Shown here: in pieces, positions 51,133-60,801 of the stretch | Layout: each line of letters begins with the position of its first letter | Numbering within the stretch: the first letter of the stretch is position 1 | From: Flavilitoribacter nigricans DSM 23189 = NBRC 102662 | GTDB lineage: Bacteria; Bacteroidota; Bacteroidia; Chitinophagales; Saprospiraceae | Length of the DNA: 64,000 nucleotides | Reading direction: 5' to 3' | Assembly: GCF_002646595.1 (NCBI RefSeq) | Contig: NZ_PDUD01000017.1 | Location: 434,001 to 498,000, forward strand | Position numbers and translations under genes: made by a program | The notes under the pieces: generated by a model | What the model was told of the DNA's origin: nothing | The model's database searches: none | What the model saw: the letters and a program-made list of their open reading frames with translations, nothing else

Positions 51133-52035
51133 CTATCCGGCATTCCGAAATTTGGAAGCATTCAGCTCCATATGTTTTTTGAAAAAATTGCTGAAATGGG
51201 TTACTTCCTTGAATCCCAGGGCAAAAGCGATCTCGGAAATACTCCAGGTCGTGTGCTTCAGCAATACTTTCGATTCTTGTAAAATTCGATCAGCGATCAC
51301 TTCCGAAGTAGTCTTACTGGTAGTAGACTTGACGGCCCGGTTGAGGCTGTTGACGTGGACGTTCAAGTGCTCGGCAAATTCCGAGGGGGACCTCAGATCG
51401 ATGGAGAGATGACTGTCGTCAATGGGAAACTGCCGCTCCAGCAATTCCATAAAAAGTCGGGAGATCCGATAAGCCGCATCTACGGAATGATTGAACAGGG
51501 AAGTGGAAGGTTCCAGTTTCAACCCGTAGTGGATGAGATCCGAGATCCGGTTCCGGATCACGTCAAATTTATACTTGTAGCCGGAATTGAACTCGGCCTC
51601 CATGGCCTCAAATATTTCCTGGATCTCCGCAAACTGCCGATCCGTGAGTTCAAATATGTGATTGCCGCCGGGTTGAAAGATCTCATAATCGGTGAAAGAA
51701 GTATTCTGGTGGAAAAATTGCGCATTAAAGATGCAAAACACCCCATCGTACATTTTATCGAGCTGCTCCCATTTGTAGGGGATCAGGGGATTGGAAAAAG
51801 CCAGCGCCTGCTTTTTGATCTCGTATACCTTATCCGCAAAATAGACCTGACTGTTTCCCTGCAACAGCATGATCTTATAGAAATCCCGGCGCCGGTACGG
51901 CACCGACCGGGCTTTGCCTTCCCGGAAAGGAGCGATCTGGAAGATGTTGAAATGACCAATGTCTTTCCCCAGGTTTTCCGGTAATAATTCAAACTTACGT
52001 TTGTAAAATTCTTCCAGTGATTCGACGGAATCCAT
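51133..52035 (-). CDS. AraC-family transcriptional regulator
   Basis: I choose the ATG of MDSVESLEEFYKRKFELL (300 residues), which matches the usual start of this subgroup; frames from 52083 or 52137 are also open. An N-terminal cupin-like sensor (VPYRRRDFYKIMLLQGNS) is followed by the two C-terminal helix-turn-helix motifs (FAEHLNVHVNSLNRAVKSTT; WSISEIAFALGFKEVTHFSN). It likely activates the surrounding ester and rhamnoside genes. Confidence 0.93.
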   Translation of the reverse strand: MDSVESLEEFYKRKFELLPENLGKDIGHFNIFQIAPFREGKARSVPYRRRDFYKIMLLQGNSQVYFADKVYEIKKQALAFSNPLIPYKWEQLDKMYDGVFCIFNAQFFHQNTSFTDYEIFQPGGNHIFELTDRQFAEIQEIFEAMEAEFNSGYKYKFDVIRNRISDLIHYGLKLEPSTSLFNHSVDAAYRISRLFMELLERQFPIDDSHLSIDLRSPSEFAEHLNVHVNSLNRAVKSTTSKTTSEVIADRILQESKVLLKHTTWSISEIAFALGFKEVTHFSNFFKKHMELNASKFRNAG

Positions 52036-52278
52036 AGGTTGCTTTATGATGTCATTAAAAAAACGAATCCACTCGGTTTGCATTTCCTGTTCGTTTTGAG
52101 CGCGTGGGAGTCGGAAATTCCCGGTCGGCAGAATCACTATTATTGCCCCGATAATTCACCAAAATATGCGCTGTATTCCTCCAAACAAAGAAGCAGATAC
52201 AAACAGGCATTTCCTAACAAAATTCAAACCGATAATTACAAAATACAAACCGGCGGCCGGCATGCCGTTATTCGTGCA

Positions 52279-53199
52279 TCATTCATCCGCCAGCGCATAC
52301 CTCACGTAAGCGAACTTGTTGCCTTTCGGATTCCAGGAAGGTACATTGATCGTTCCCTGCCCACCGTAGAAGGCTTCCGTCAGATCGGTTACCGCTTTGG
52401 TTTCCAGGTCCAGCAGGCGAAGCTTTACCTGTCGGCCGAAGGGATGCGACTGCTCCTGATCTTCCAGATAGGTGATGATCGTGGCTACCTTGCTACTGGG
52501 CGCCGGATGGGCAAACCAGTTGGAATGCTCATCAAAGGTCATTTGCTCCGGGTCGGCACCATCCGGCTTCATGCGCCAGATCTGCATCCGGCCGGAGCGG
52601 TAGGAATTAAAATAGATATACTTACCGTCGGCGGAGTATTCCGGACCGTCATCCAGTCCGTCGGTAGTGGTGAGCCGGATCTCTTCTCCCCCATCAACGT
52701 GCATTTTATAAACGTCGTAGTTTTCCTCCCGGGGCGCGCAATACACCACATACTGCCCGTCGGGAGAAACGCCGTGCCAGTAACTCGGGGAAAGCGGTGT
52801 GATCTGGGTGGGCGTACCTCCTTCCGCCGACACCTTGAAAATAAACGACGACCACCCTTCCACTTCCGGCTTTCCGCTGGAAATGAAGAGGGTTTCACCG
52901 TCAAAAGAGTAACCGTGATCATTATTGGCCCGTTGCACAGAGCCGGTGTTCAATACACCCAGTTTTTTTCCCTTTACGCTTACCCGTTCCAGCTTTCCTC
53001 CGGAATTGATCAGCAGGTACTTGCCGTCTCTCGACCAGTTGGGCGCTTCGAAGTGGCGTTTTTCTTCCAGGATGAGTTTGGATTTCCCCGATTTGAGGTT
53101 GTAAATGTACAGGGAACTGATCACCTGCCTGCCTTCGGGTACCTGGGCGGATAGCAGGAAAGGCAGCAGGAGCGATAAGCAGGTGAGAACGTTTTTCAT
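52279..53199 (-). CDS. TolB-like WD40 beta-propeller protein, secreted
   Basis: The 306-residue protein has a signal peptide (LSLLLPFLLSAQ). Five or six propeller blades of the PD40/TolB type follow: APNWSRDGKYLLINSGGKL, YWHGVSPDGQYVVYC, GPEYSADGKYIYFNSYRSG, VPSWNPKGNKFAYVRY. It has no enzyme residues that I recognise. Similar proteins are called TolB-like or transporter-associated; a glycan- or protein-binding role is possible. Confidence 0.85.
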   Translation of the reverse strand: MKNVLTCLSLLLPFLLSAQVPEGRQVISSLYIYNLKSGKSKLILEEKRHFEAPNWSRDGKYLLINSGGKLERVSVKGKKLGVLNTGSVQRANNDHGYSFDGETLFISSGKPEVEGWSSFIFKVSAEGGTPTQITPLSPSYWHGVSPDGQYVVYCAPREENYDVYKMHVDGGEEIRLTTTDGLDDGPEYSADGKYIYFNSYRSGRMQIWRMKPDGADPEQMTFDEHSNWFAHPAPSSKVATIITYLEDQEQSHPFGRQVKLRLLDLETKAVTDLTEAFYGGQGTINVPSWNPKGNKFAYVRYALADE

Positions 53200-53294
53200 T
53201 ACGTAAGCAGTTTAAGTTTCTTGGAAAATTAATGGCAAAAAATGGTTGCAATGGGCAAAGACCAACCCAAATGGAAGCAAATACCGATTCCGGA

Positions 53295-55646
53295 TCAAAG
53301 GTCCAGTTGATTGGCACCGCCCTTCAGTTCATGGGTTTTCCCTTTCCACACAAAAGTCCCTCCGATACCTTCCGGCAGCGTGATCGCCGCCTGTAACTTC
53401 TCGCCCGACCGCACGTAGGCAACCGATATCGTTCCTGCCGGATGCGGCATCTCTCCGGCAATATTTGCGATGCTCCCCAGATGCGGTGCTATCCGGACCG
53501 ACTGGAAATTAGGCGCCGCACTCTCGATACCCAGAATAATCCGGAAAAATTCGATATTAGGACTGGAACCCCAGGCGTGACAATCCGAACGGGTCGTTTC
53601 CACCTGTGAAGTCTCCCCCCAGGTCGTCAGTCCCAGTTCCATGTTTTTCCGCCAGATATCCAGCCAATCCAGGTAGTCATCACCCAGGCCGGCCTCATTC
53701 AGGGCCAGGTGCAGGTAATACTTGAAGTAGATCGAAGCCGGGGCCAGAGACGTATCCGCCAGCATCTGTTCTCCCATAGCCCGTTTATCCGCATCGTCTA
53801 CCAGGCCGGCCAGGATGGCCAGCGCATTGGCGTGTTGAGAAAATACTTCTTTTTCCGGAGTATCCGCGTACAAATTGCGGGAAGCATCCCAGTATTTGTC
53901 TTTGATGGTATGGGTGAGTTGGCCGGCTAGCGTGGTGTACAATTGCACAAATTCTGGTTTGCCGACGTGTTTTTCCAGCGCGATTGCCGATTGTAAGGCG
54001 TGCAGCATTTGCAGGTCCAGCGCAGCGGAAGATCCGTCTTCGGCCATAGGCGCCGTGCCGAAGCGCCATTCCGGCACCCAATCCGTATAATTCCAGCCCG
54101 GTACATTTTTCAACGATCCGTCCGTATCCAGGTAAGTGATGAAGTAATTGAGGATCTGCCGGGACCCTAGTAATTTACCCTTAACGAAATCCGGATCGGT
54201 GCCGTACATCATATAATCGTACAGCATGCTGACGTACCAGAGCGAATAGGTCGGAATCACCTGGTTCTGCCGGTCGGGATACCTGCTCAGGGTATGCCCG
54301 TTCGGCTGTCGGGAATAATCCATCAGGTTCAGGGCATTTTTGGCCAGCCGGTCGTCCCCACTATTGTAAAAGGAAACAAAATGCTGGATCCGGGTATCTC
54401 CGATGTACTGCAATCGTTCGTAATAGGGACAATCCATGTAGGTATCCACCGCGCACAAGCGGGCCGTGCGCCAGCCAATCTCGAACATATCCGCCAATTC
54501 CTCCCGGTCCGAACTCAGTTTGGCCTTCATTTCAAATGGGTAACCGGTGAAGGTGCCGTAAATATCGTCGATGGTCAGGGGTGTCGCATCCGTGTTTACC
54601 TGCAGTTCCACGTAGCGGTAAGTCCGGTAAGTGAGCGTGGTGAACAACTGCCGATCCGCCCCGTTGGAAATCAGGCTGTCCTTCCGGCCGGAGATGCTTT
54701 TCCCTTCGATGATATCCCGGTTGCCCTTGGCTCCCTTTTCGTCGTATAAGCCTTCGGCGTAGGTCAGCCGGATGGTGCTGTTTTCCCCACCGCTGAACAC
54801 GAGGGTCAGGTAGGCGTTGGTGAGCATGGTCTGATCGAGCAGAATTTTGGCGCTGGTATTCGCGGGGATCCGGACAGGTACCGCCCGGGCCGGAAAGCCG
54901 GCAGGTACCGATACGCCTTCCGCTTTTCTCACTTCCACCAGTCGCTGTTCGCTGAGCTCCATGGACGGTAAGATGGAAGGCACCAGGTTCCAGCCGGCCC
55001 GCTGGCGGAAACCGAAACCTCTGGCTTCGGTCTCAAATACTTTCTTGGCCGTTTTCCAGTTGCTGTCGTCAAAGCTGAGTGTGTTCCAGTCGCCCACCTG
55101 CTGTCGCATATCGATCAGATCGCCGGCACCGGCAGCGTAGTATCCCCGCACCCGCTGGGCCAGGGGCGTGTAACTCTTATCTTCGGTACATTTCCAGGTT
55201 TCGTCGCTGTTGATCACCTGGCTTTGCTCATCCACACCCTGCAGAATGAAGGCCGTTTTCCAGGAGAACTGCGCTACCGCCCGGAGCGATCCCTCATTCC
55301 ACACTTTAGCGGCGATGATGTTCTGACCCGGCCGGAGATAAGAGGCCAGATCCACCGTTTCGTAATTCCAGTGTTTGATGTCTCCCCAGGCCGGCCCGAC
55401 GGATACCAGTTGCTCGTTGACGTACAGTTTGTAGCGGTTATCGGCGGACAGGTGCACTTTAAAAGTGTCGGGTACTGCACCGAGCTCCACCGTTTTTCTA
55501 AATAAATACAGCCCCGCTTCCTCACCGGCTGCATTCGGAGCGGTAATCCAACTGGCGTTCCAGGGTTCCCCCTGTCGGGAATTACCGAATTGAGCGTGAG
55601 CGCTTATTGCCGTGAATAAGATTAGTATGGTTAAAAGTTTATTCAT
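53295..55646 (-). CDS. GH78 alpha-L-rhamnosidase
   Basis: The ATG of MNKLLTILILFTAISAHAQ gives a signal peptide and 783 residues; the frame opens ten codons earlier. N-terminal beta domains (ASWITAPNAAG, FKVHLSADNRYKLYVNEQLV, LRPGQNIIAAKVWNEG) precede an (alpha/alpha)6 barrel with the GH78 catalytic segment TYMDCPYYERLQYIGDTRI. SDCHAWGSSPNIEFFRIILG near the end is also typical. It releases terminal L-rhamnose from polysaccharides or flavonoid glycosides outside the cytoplasm. It stands beside four esterase genes. Confidence 0.94.
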   Translation of the reverse strand: MNKLLTILILFTAISAHAQFGNSRQGEPWNASWITAPNAAGEEAGLYLFRKTVELGAVPDTFKVHLSADNRYKLYVNEQLVSVGPAWGDIKHWNYETVDLASYLRPGQNIIAAKVWNEGSLRAVAQFSWKTAFILQGVDEQSQVINSDETWKCTEDKSYTPLAQRVRGYYAAGAGDLIDMRQQVGDWNTLSFDDSNWKTAKKVFETEARGFGFRQRAGWNLVPSILPSMELSEQRLVEVRKAEGVSVPAGFPARAVPVRIPANTSAKILLDQTMLTNAYLTLVFSGGENSTIRLTYAEGLYDEKGAKGNRDIIEGKSISGRKDSLISNGADRQLFTTLTYRTYRYVELQVNTDATPLTIDDIYGTFTGYPFEMKAKLSSDREELADMFEIGWRTARLCAVDTYMDCPYYERLQYIGDTRIQHFVSFYNSGDDRLAKNALNLMDYSRQPNGHTLSRYPDRQNQVIPTYSLWYVSMLYDYMMYGTDPDFVKGKLLGSRQILNYFITYLDTDGSLKNVPGWNYTDWVPEWRFGTAPMAEDGSSAALDLQMLHALQSAIALEKHVGKPEFVQLYTTLAGQLTHTIKDKYWDASRNLYADTPEKEVFSQHANALAILAGLVDDADKRAMGEQMLADTSLAPASIYFKYYLHLALNEAGLGDDYLDWLDIWRKNMELGLTTWGETSQVETTRSDCHAWGSSPNIEFFRIILGIESAAPNFQSVRIAPHLGSIANIAGEMPHPAGTISVAYVRSGEKLQAAITLPEGIGGTFVWKGKTHELKGGANQLDL

Positions 55647-55720
55647 AATTAATTGCTGGTTAACGTTTTGTTGCACGGATTGTAGTGTCTAAAATGGCTT
55701 AGTCTAATATAGAGCAAATG

Positions 55721-57382
55721 CTAAGATAATTTCCCGATCGAACGCCACATTTTCAGTTCCTCCGCGAAGCGATCCTCGATTACCTCACATTCCGTATCGA
55801 TGCGCATGGTGGCCCGGTTCTTCCGGGTATAAGCCGGCCATGCGGGCACGCCCTCAGCGGCGGGGGTACCGGTACGGGCGAAGGTCGTCCAAAGTTCGGC
55901 CATCTGGTGGGAAGCTTTGTAACGATCCGGGCTGCTGCCTCCGAAAAATGAACTTTCCTGTCCGCCTTTTTCGGGCGGTACTTCGTTGTTGAACTTGAAT
56001 GTAATGTCCATCGCGTGGGGCGTACCCAAGGCGTAATCACTCCCGGGGATCTTCACCTCCGACTTGTAGCCGAAATTATACAGATAGACGGGAGCGCCAC
56101 CCTGTTTGGTTTTGCGCTCGGCGATCACCACCGATCCCAGTCCCATCATATTGATCGAAGCTACGGCGATGAAAATTTCCGGAGCGGTAGCCTTGGGATT
56201 CGCTTTCCGGTAGGTATCGATGATCTTGGGTGTGTCCGTGCCGTACTGCGGTTCCAGTTTCGCCCGCAGTCCGTCAAAGTCGATTTTAGTGAAGCTGACA
56301 TCCCGGCTTTGCCAGGCAAAGAAGGTATACTCATCCTCATTCCAGCCGACCATCAGGGGCTTATCGCGGGAGATCTTCGGCGCTTTGGGGTCGAACGGAT
56401 GGTGCGGCAATACCCGCCCGTCAACCACCGGACCGAAACCGGTGGGCAGTTCCGATCCTTTTTTGCGCCGGCCCAGCGATGGCGGCACATTTGGGATCTT
56501 CGACTGGACCGCCAGCAGATCGGCCGCGGGTACCTCCAGCAGTTTTCGCCAGTTTTTCGGATCGATATTCAGCTCCTTCAGGACCAGGGCCGTGGTCGCC
56601 GCCGCCGCATCGGGCGTGGTCATCCGAACGCCCGGGCCGCTTTCAATAGAGGCTTTATTGAAATAGGGCGCAGCTTCCGGCATGGCGTACAGGCAGGAAG
56701 TTTTGGCCCCGCCCCCCGACTCACCGAAGATCATCACGTTGTCCGGATCACCGCCGAATTCGGCGATATTTTCGTGCACCCATTTCAGACCGGCCGTGAT
56801 ATCCAGGGTTCCCATATTCCCCGATCCGGCGTAATCCGGACCGGCTAGTTCATCCAGATAGAGGAAGCCGAGTAAACCCAGCCGGTGATTGGTCTGCACC
56901 ACCACGACGTCGAAATACCGGGCCAGATTGGCCCCATTCTGCCAGGAGGACGCACCGGAGCCGATGACAAAACCACCGCCGTGACTGTAGAACATGACCG
57001 GCCGCTTTTTTCCGTCATTGGCCGGGGTCCAGATATTGAGGAACAGGCAGTCCTCCGCCGGAGCCGGTTCATTCTGCCGGGGCGGCTGCACGGACGGTGG
57101 CCCGAATTCCAGGGCTTCCCGTATGCCCCTCCAGGGCTCCAGCGGTGCCGGTCGGCGAAATCTTCTTTCGCCCGATACTTTCCCGGCGTAGGGTATGCCC
57201 CGGAAGATGTTAACGCCGTTAGTGCGGGTTCCGCGCACTTTCCCGTAGGCGGTTTCCGCATCTACGAAATCGTTGGCCGTTAGGGGTCGTGCTCCGGTGG
57301 GCAACAGGTTTCCCATTCCGGGCATGGCTAATAGAGAGACCGTTGAAAAGGACAGGTCTTTCAGAAAATGTCTCCTCTGCAT
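55721..57382 (-). CDS. Carboxylesterase type B, exported
   Basis: The 553 residues begin with a Tat-like signal (MQRRHFLKDLSFSTVSLLAM, one Arg pair). Type B motifs are EDCLFLNIWTPA, VMFYSHGGGFVIGSG (oxyanion hole) and the nucleophile elbow VMIFGESGGGAKTS. The Glu and His of the triad are expected near WNEDEYTFFAWQ and LGTPHAMDI. Substrate unknown; in this cluster an aryl or acyl ester is likely. It is followed by the GH78 gene after 75 bases. Confidence 0.93.
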   Translation of the reverse strand: MQRRHFLKDLSFSTVSLLAMPGMGNLLPTGARPLTANDFVDAETAYGKVRGTRTNGVNIFRGIPYAGKVSGERRFRRPAPLEPWRGIREALEFGPPSVQPPRQNEPAPAEDCLFLNIWTPANDGKKRPVMFYSHGGGFVIGSGASSWQNGANLARYFDVVVVQTNHRLGLLGFLYLDELAGPDYAGSGNMGTLDITAGLKWVHENIAEFGGDPDNVMIFGESGGGAKTSCLYAMPEAAPYFNKASIESGPGVRMTTPDAAAATTALVLKELNIDPKNWRKLLEVPAADLLAVQSKIPNVPPSLGRRKKGSELPTGFGPVVDGRVLPHHPFDPKAPKISRDKPLMVGWNEDEYTFFAWQSRDVSFTKIDFDGLRAKLEPQYGTDTPKIIDTYRKANPKATAPEIFIAVASINMMGLGSVVIAERKTKQGGAPVYLYNFGYKSEVKIPGSDYALGTPHAMDITFKFNNEVPPEKGGQESSFFGGSSPDRYKASHQMAELWTTFARTGTPAAEGVPAWPAYTRKNRATMRIDTECEVIEDRFAEELKMWRSIGKLS

Positions 57383-57538
57383 TATCTATCTTATTGATTC
57401 AGTGGATGAATTTCAGCTCAGAATTTAAAGTGGCAAGACAACAAGAACAGTAAATTATTATTCAATAAGGCAGGTCAAATTAAAATAAAGTACGCTTCCA
57501 ATTTTAGGCAAAACCTAATTTTTTTTATGCAATATCAA

Positions 57539-58453
57539 TCATGGTGTATTTTTTCGGTATTGCTTGGGAGTCAGGGAAGTTTTGCTTTTGAAAAAACGCG
57601 AGAAGTCACTTTGACTCATTTTGCCCAGCTTATAGGCGATCTCCCCTATTCCCAGATCCGTTTGCTTTAACAGCACTTTGGCTTCCATTATTTTCATCTC
57701 ACTGAGCAGGTCCCGGGCGGATTTTCCGGTTGCCGCCTTGACGTATTTATTCAGGTGATTAGGCGTTACGGAAAGATATTCGGCGTATTCAAAAACTTTC
57801 GACTTTTCGTACATCAACTCCAAAATGGCTCGTTTGTAACGCATAGTCAGCAAGGCGGCCGGATCTTTAATTTTCTGGTGGTCAGATGATGGGGGATTGG
57901 CCAATTTGACCTCCGTGAGCAGCGTGAGCAGGTACAGCGGGATCAACTCAAAGCGTTTATTTTGGTGCTTATCGTATTCCCTTTTGAGCGCTTCCATCAA
58001 GCGCACCAATGGTTGACTGTCCGCCACCGGGATGATCGGCTCCGCCGTCAGATCGAAAAATGAAAAGTCCATGTGCAGATCCAGCTGCGGCCGGAGCTGC
58101 TGAAATATCCGGGGATGAAAGTGACAGTAAAACCCGGTCGTATCCGGAGCGATGTCCTCAATCGAGGTAGTGACGTTCGCCGCTATAAAAAAAAAGTTGT
58201 TGGGTAAGACCTCGTATTGGTTCAGCAGTTTGGATCTGGTAATTTTTCCGCTAGCCACGTACACAAAATAGAAAACGGACCGGCGGTGCGGTAAGATGGG
58301 AAGCTTTATGAGGTTCCTGTAATTTTCGATCCGGTCAATATGGAAACTTTCGTACAGATCTTCCGTGGGCTCTTTCCAATCACCGAAAAGGTGGCTGAGC
58401 AGCTGCACCGCATCTAATTTTGGGACTTCCGATTTGTTGTCTTTTTTTGGCAT
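57539..58453 (-). CDS. AraC-family transcriptional regulator
   Basis: The 304 residues contain an N-terminal sensor (RRSVFYFVYVASGKITRSKL) and a C-terminal AraC domain: EYAEYLSVTPNHLNKYVKAA and LGIGEIAYKLGKMSQSDFSR with FKSKTSLTPKQYRK. It is the most upstream gene of the minus-strand ester/rhamnoside cluster and may control it together with the regulator at 51.1 kb. Confidence 0.93.
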   Translation of the reverse strand: MPKKDNKSEVPKLDAVQLLSHLFGDWKEPTEDLYESFHIDRIENYRNLIKLPILPHRRSVFYFVYVASGKITRSKLLNQYEVLPNNFFFIAANVTTSIEDIAPDTTGFYCHFHPRIFQQLRPQLDLHMDFSFFDLTAEPIIPVADSQPLVRLMEALKREYDKHQNKRFELIPLYLLTLLTEVKLANPPSSDHQKIKDPAALLTMRYKRAILELMYEKSKVFEYAEYLSVTPNHLNKYVKAATGKSARDLLSEMKIMEAKVLLKQTDLGIGEIAYKLGKMSQSDFSRFFKSKTSLTPKQYRKNTP

Positions 58454-58796
58454 GCTGCTCTTGGGCTTCGACGGTGTGGGTCGTGTTGTAAAAGTAAGTA
58501 AAATACCGGGATGGCAACGATTTTTGGATGACCGGGATGTGGGAGTGGAAGGGAGGTGTGAGAAACTCTGTTTGTGGGTTGTGTAGCATTACTCTGGTCA
58601 TTTGGGATATCTTTCCTACGAAAGGCCTGGGAAGAGAGAAATCCAATAGTAGATATAGTTTCTAAATCTATGCGAATCCTATCCCGGTCATCCAATCATC
58701 CAGGCAATCCTGGTACGTCATTACCCTTCACTTGACCGGCACCCTATTTTTTCCTAAATTGTCTGTCATCATTCTCTCTGACAACAAAACGTATAC
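58454..58796. other. Intergenic region with ATCCTGG-type short repeats
   Basis: No gene is seen. Several copies of a short word are present: CCGGGATGGCAACGATTTTT near 58506, GGATGACCGGGATG near 58526, and CCGGTCATCCAATCATCC then AGGCAATCCTGG at 58684-58712. Related words recur after the GxxExxY gene at 59188-59215 and 59283-59300. Confidence 0.5.
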
Positions 58797-59189
58797 ATGC
58801 AACATCGCGCGCTCACCCACCAGATCATTGGTGCGGCCATGGAAGTACACAGCTTCCTGGGTAATGGATTCCCGGAAGTCATTTACCAACGATCCCTGGC
58901 CCACGAACTATCCCTTCGAGGCATTTCCTATGCCAGAGAATTTGAAATGGAGGTCCATTACAAAGAGGCCCATGTAGGTACCCGCCGGGTCGATTTTCTG
59001 ATTGAAGGTATCATCTCCACTGAACTGAAGGCTGTGATCAAATTGGAAGATGTGCATTTGGCACAAGGACTGAATTATTTGGAGGCCTTAAATTTAGAAG
59101 TGGGCTTATTGCTAAATTTCGGCGCCACCAGACTGGAATACAAACGATTATTGAATAAGAAGTATCAACCAATAGCTAAACCACGATAG
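58797..59189 (+). CDS. GxxExxY family protein
   Basis: The 130-residue protein matches this family: THQIIGAAMEVHSFLGNGF, the name-giving region PEVIYQRSLAHELSLRGI, then VDFLIEGIISTELKAVIKLE with acidic residues reminiscent of a nuclease-like fold, and YLEALNLEVGLLLNFGA. Such genes are scattered in Bacteroidota, often flanked by ATCCTGG repeats as here; the function is unproven. It stands alone on the plus strand. Confidence 0.93.
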   Translation: MQHRALTHQIIGAAMEVHSFLGNGFPEVIYQRSLAHELSLRGISYAREFEMEVHYKEAHVGTRRVDFLIEGIISTELKAVIKLEDVHLAQGLNYLEALNLEVGLLLNFGATRLEYKRLLNKKYQPIAKPR

Positions 59190-59325
59190 CCAGGATATTA
59201 GGATGGCCAGGATAAGGCATTGACATAGTTGAGTGGAGAACATAAGTTTATCATCAAAGATATCACATCCTGCTTATCCATCAATCCCGGCTATCCTGGT
59301 CCGGAGGTAATAGAATAAAATGAAA

Positions 59326-59357
59326 AAAGCCGCAACCCAATTAAGGATTGCGGCTTT
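59326..59357 (-). terminator. Intrinsic terminator behind the tRNA-like fragment
   Basis: AAAGCCGCAA and TTGCGGCTTT form a perfect 10-bp stem. On the minus strand it continues into TTTTTTCATTTT. It lies immediately after the 3' end of the tRNA-Leu-like sequence, as terminators of tRNA genes do. Confidence 0.75.
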
Positions 59358-59360
59358 ATT

Positions 59361-59399
59361 CCAGTGCCGAAGGGGGGATCTCTCCCACACCTCTCCAAA
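59361..59399 (-). other. tRNA-Leu-like 3' fragment, candidate attachment site
   Basis: The minus strand reads GGTGTGGGAGAGATCCCCCC followed by TTCGGCACT. This resembles the variable arm, T arm and acceptor end of Bacteroidota tRNA-Leu (T loop changed from TTCGAGT-like to GAGAGAT). No 5' part of a tRNA is present. Together with the terminator at its 3' side and the phage-like genes to the right, it suits the short direct-repeat copy left when an element integrates into a tRNA gene. The call depends on my memory of tRNA sequences. Confidence 0.4.
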
Positions 59400-59422
59400 C
59401 TCTTGATTATCAATAAAATAAA

Positions 59423-59454
59423 AATCCCACAGACAGTCCGTTGTCTGTGGGATT
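59423..59454 (-). terminator. Intrinsic terminator of the DUF4468 gene
   Basis: AATCCCACAGACA and its exact complement TGTCTGTGGGATT (13 bp, six-base loop) are followed on the minus strand by TTTTATTTTATTG. It starts 20 bases after the stop at 59475. Confidence 0.88.
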
Positions 59455-59474
59455 GTATGTGAGGTATAATGAGG

Positions 59475-60176
59475 TTACCACTTATCATCTTTAGATCTTG
59501 CCACAATGTTCTTTTTTATATCATTACCAAATAAGTGGATACTCTTCAAAATCTTATCTTTAACTTTAATCTGAGCTTTATTCAGGTTCTCTTCGTCCGA
59601 GAACATTGATTCTGCGGCAACTCTATCTTCTAATCCAAATTGGACCTCAAAATTGTATAATTGATACCGATATCGATTGTCTTTCATTTCAAGCTTCAAA
59701 GAATGCCAAACCTTATATTCAAAAGCAGTGCCTAAATGCTCGATCCATATTGTGAATAAACCTTCTACTAAGATCATCCCCAATTCTTTATCCTCCAATT
59801 CAATCACCTTATCCAGGTTTCCGTAGGTGTCTGCTAAGTATTCTTTACTTAAAGTGAATATATTCGATGCGGTCAGTCCTTCCACAGGTACTACTTCACT
59901 ATACAAAATTTTGCCCTCATCACTCCTGGCGAACTTTTGCTCCGAAAAACTATGTTCAATAATTTCTTTAAACATCCGGATCGGCGATCGCCGCAGTTCA
60001 TCCTCCTTCCCCAATAGATAATACTTCAAGTCCCCTCCTTCCCTGTCCACAATTTCAGCTTCGGCCAGCTGGCCAGACTTCAGGATAAGGGTATCCGGAG
60101 CAGACGGCTGGACGACCTGGCTAAAACTTAGGGTAGACATCAAAAGAGCAGCAATAATAATTGAGGTTTTCATCAT
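59475..60176 (-). CDS. DUF4468 domain protein, secreted
   Basis: The 233-residue protein has a signal peptide (IIIAALLMSTLSFSQ). An N-terminal part (DTLILKSGQLAEAEIVDREG) recalls short repeats found in Bacteroidota envelope proteins. The domain 95-190 fits DUF4468: EGLTASNIFTLSKEYLADTY, IELEDKELGMILVEGLFTI, KVWHSLKLEMKDNRYRYQLY. Function unknown. Codon use is A/T-richer than the chromosomal genes on the left, so it may belong to the integrated element. Confidence 0.8.
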   Translation of the reverse strand: MMKTSIIIAALLMSTLSFSQVVQPSAPDTLILKSGQLAEAEIVDREGGDLKYYLLGKEDELRRSPIRMFKEIIEHSFSEQKFARSDEGKILYSEVVPVEGLTASNIFTLSKEYLADTYGNLDKVIELEDKELGMILVEGLFTIWIEHLGTAFEYKVWHSLKLEMKDNRYRYQLYNFEVQFGLEDRVAAESMFSDEENLNKAQIKVKDKILKSIHLFGNDIKKNIVARSKDDKW

Positions 60177-60269
60177 GTATTTTTTTTGAAAAAGAAATTC
60201 CCATCACCTACCGGCGTCCCTTCTAAATACTTCATGGACCAGATCTGTTTTTGACTACGAACTACTACC

Positions 60270-60389
60270 CTAACCCTGTGGTAGCTTTTGTTTTTTCCCC
60301 TTCTTCATTTTCTCAAAGTCTGCTTCCAATTTGCGGAGGATTGTGTGCAGTTTTTCATAGTCGTCCTTTTTGGACTTTTGTTTTGCCAT
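60270..60389 (-). CDS. Small basic protein (39 residues)
   Basis: The frame reads MAKQKSKKDDYEKLHTILRK and ends KLPQG. It is strongly charged and likely a single coiled helix. It follows the repressor gene in the same direction. The reverse strand is also open here, but its product is less protein-like. The family is not recognised. Confidence 0.4.
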   Translation of the reverse strand: MAKQKSKKDDYEKLHTILRKLEADFEKMKKGKKQKLPQG

Positions 60390-60449
60390 ATCCAGGGCTT
60401 TGCGCGTGAAAGTAACCTGGTGAAAGGTCGCAATTATAGTATCATCAAG

Positions 60450-60785
60450 TTACTCGTTCCTAAAATCATCAAAGTCGTTTGAAAGTTTCTCTAGTCTTTG
60501 TAGTAGGTCCTGGTATTGGGTTTGGGTTATAGTAGATTGGGGTTCTTTTAACTGCTTCGATTCACTTTTTCGAAGCAACATTTCTCCATCCCCTCTTATC
60601 AGCCATTCACAGCTCACATCTGGGAATTCACGAAGGATATTGAATACAACTTTTGCGCCTACTGGCTTGATGTTTCTAACTGTCACACTTATAGTCGATT
60701 CAGACACTCCAATTTTTTCGGCAAATTCCTGCTGCTCCAATTGGTAATAGTCAATGATTCCCTTTATCCGTTGATTTATTTCCAC
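60450..60785 (-). CDS. Phage-type helix-turn-helix repressor
   Basis: The 111 residues contain an XRE-type domain at 1-70 (QQEFAEKIGVSESTISVTVR) followed by EWLIRGDGEMLLR, the phrase found after the HTH in many Bacteroidota prophage repressors, and a coiled C-terminus (YQDLLQRLEKLSNDFDDFRN). It is divergent from the small HTH gene at 60901. It probably keeps the element silent. Confidence 0.88.
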   Translation of the reverse strand: MEINQRIKGIIDYYQLEQQEFAEKIGVSESTISVTVRNIKPVGAKVVFNILREFPDVSCEWLIRGDGEMLLRKSESKQLKEPQSTITQTQYQDLLQRLEKLSNDFDDFRNE

Positions 60786-60801
60786 ACTTTTTGGGACTTT
60801 A

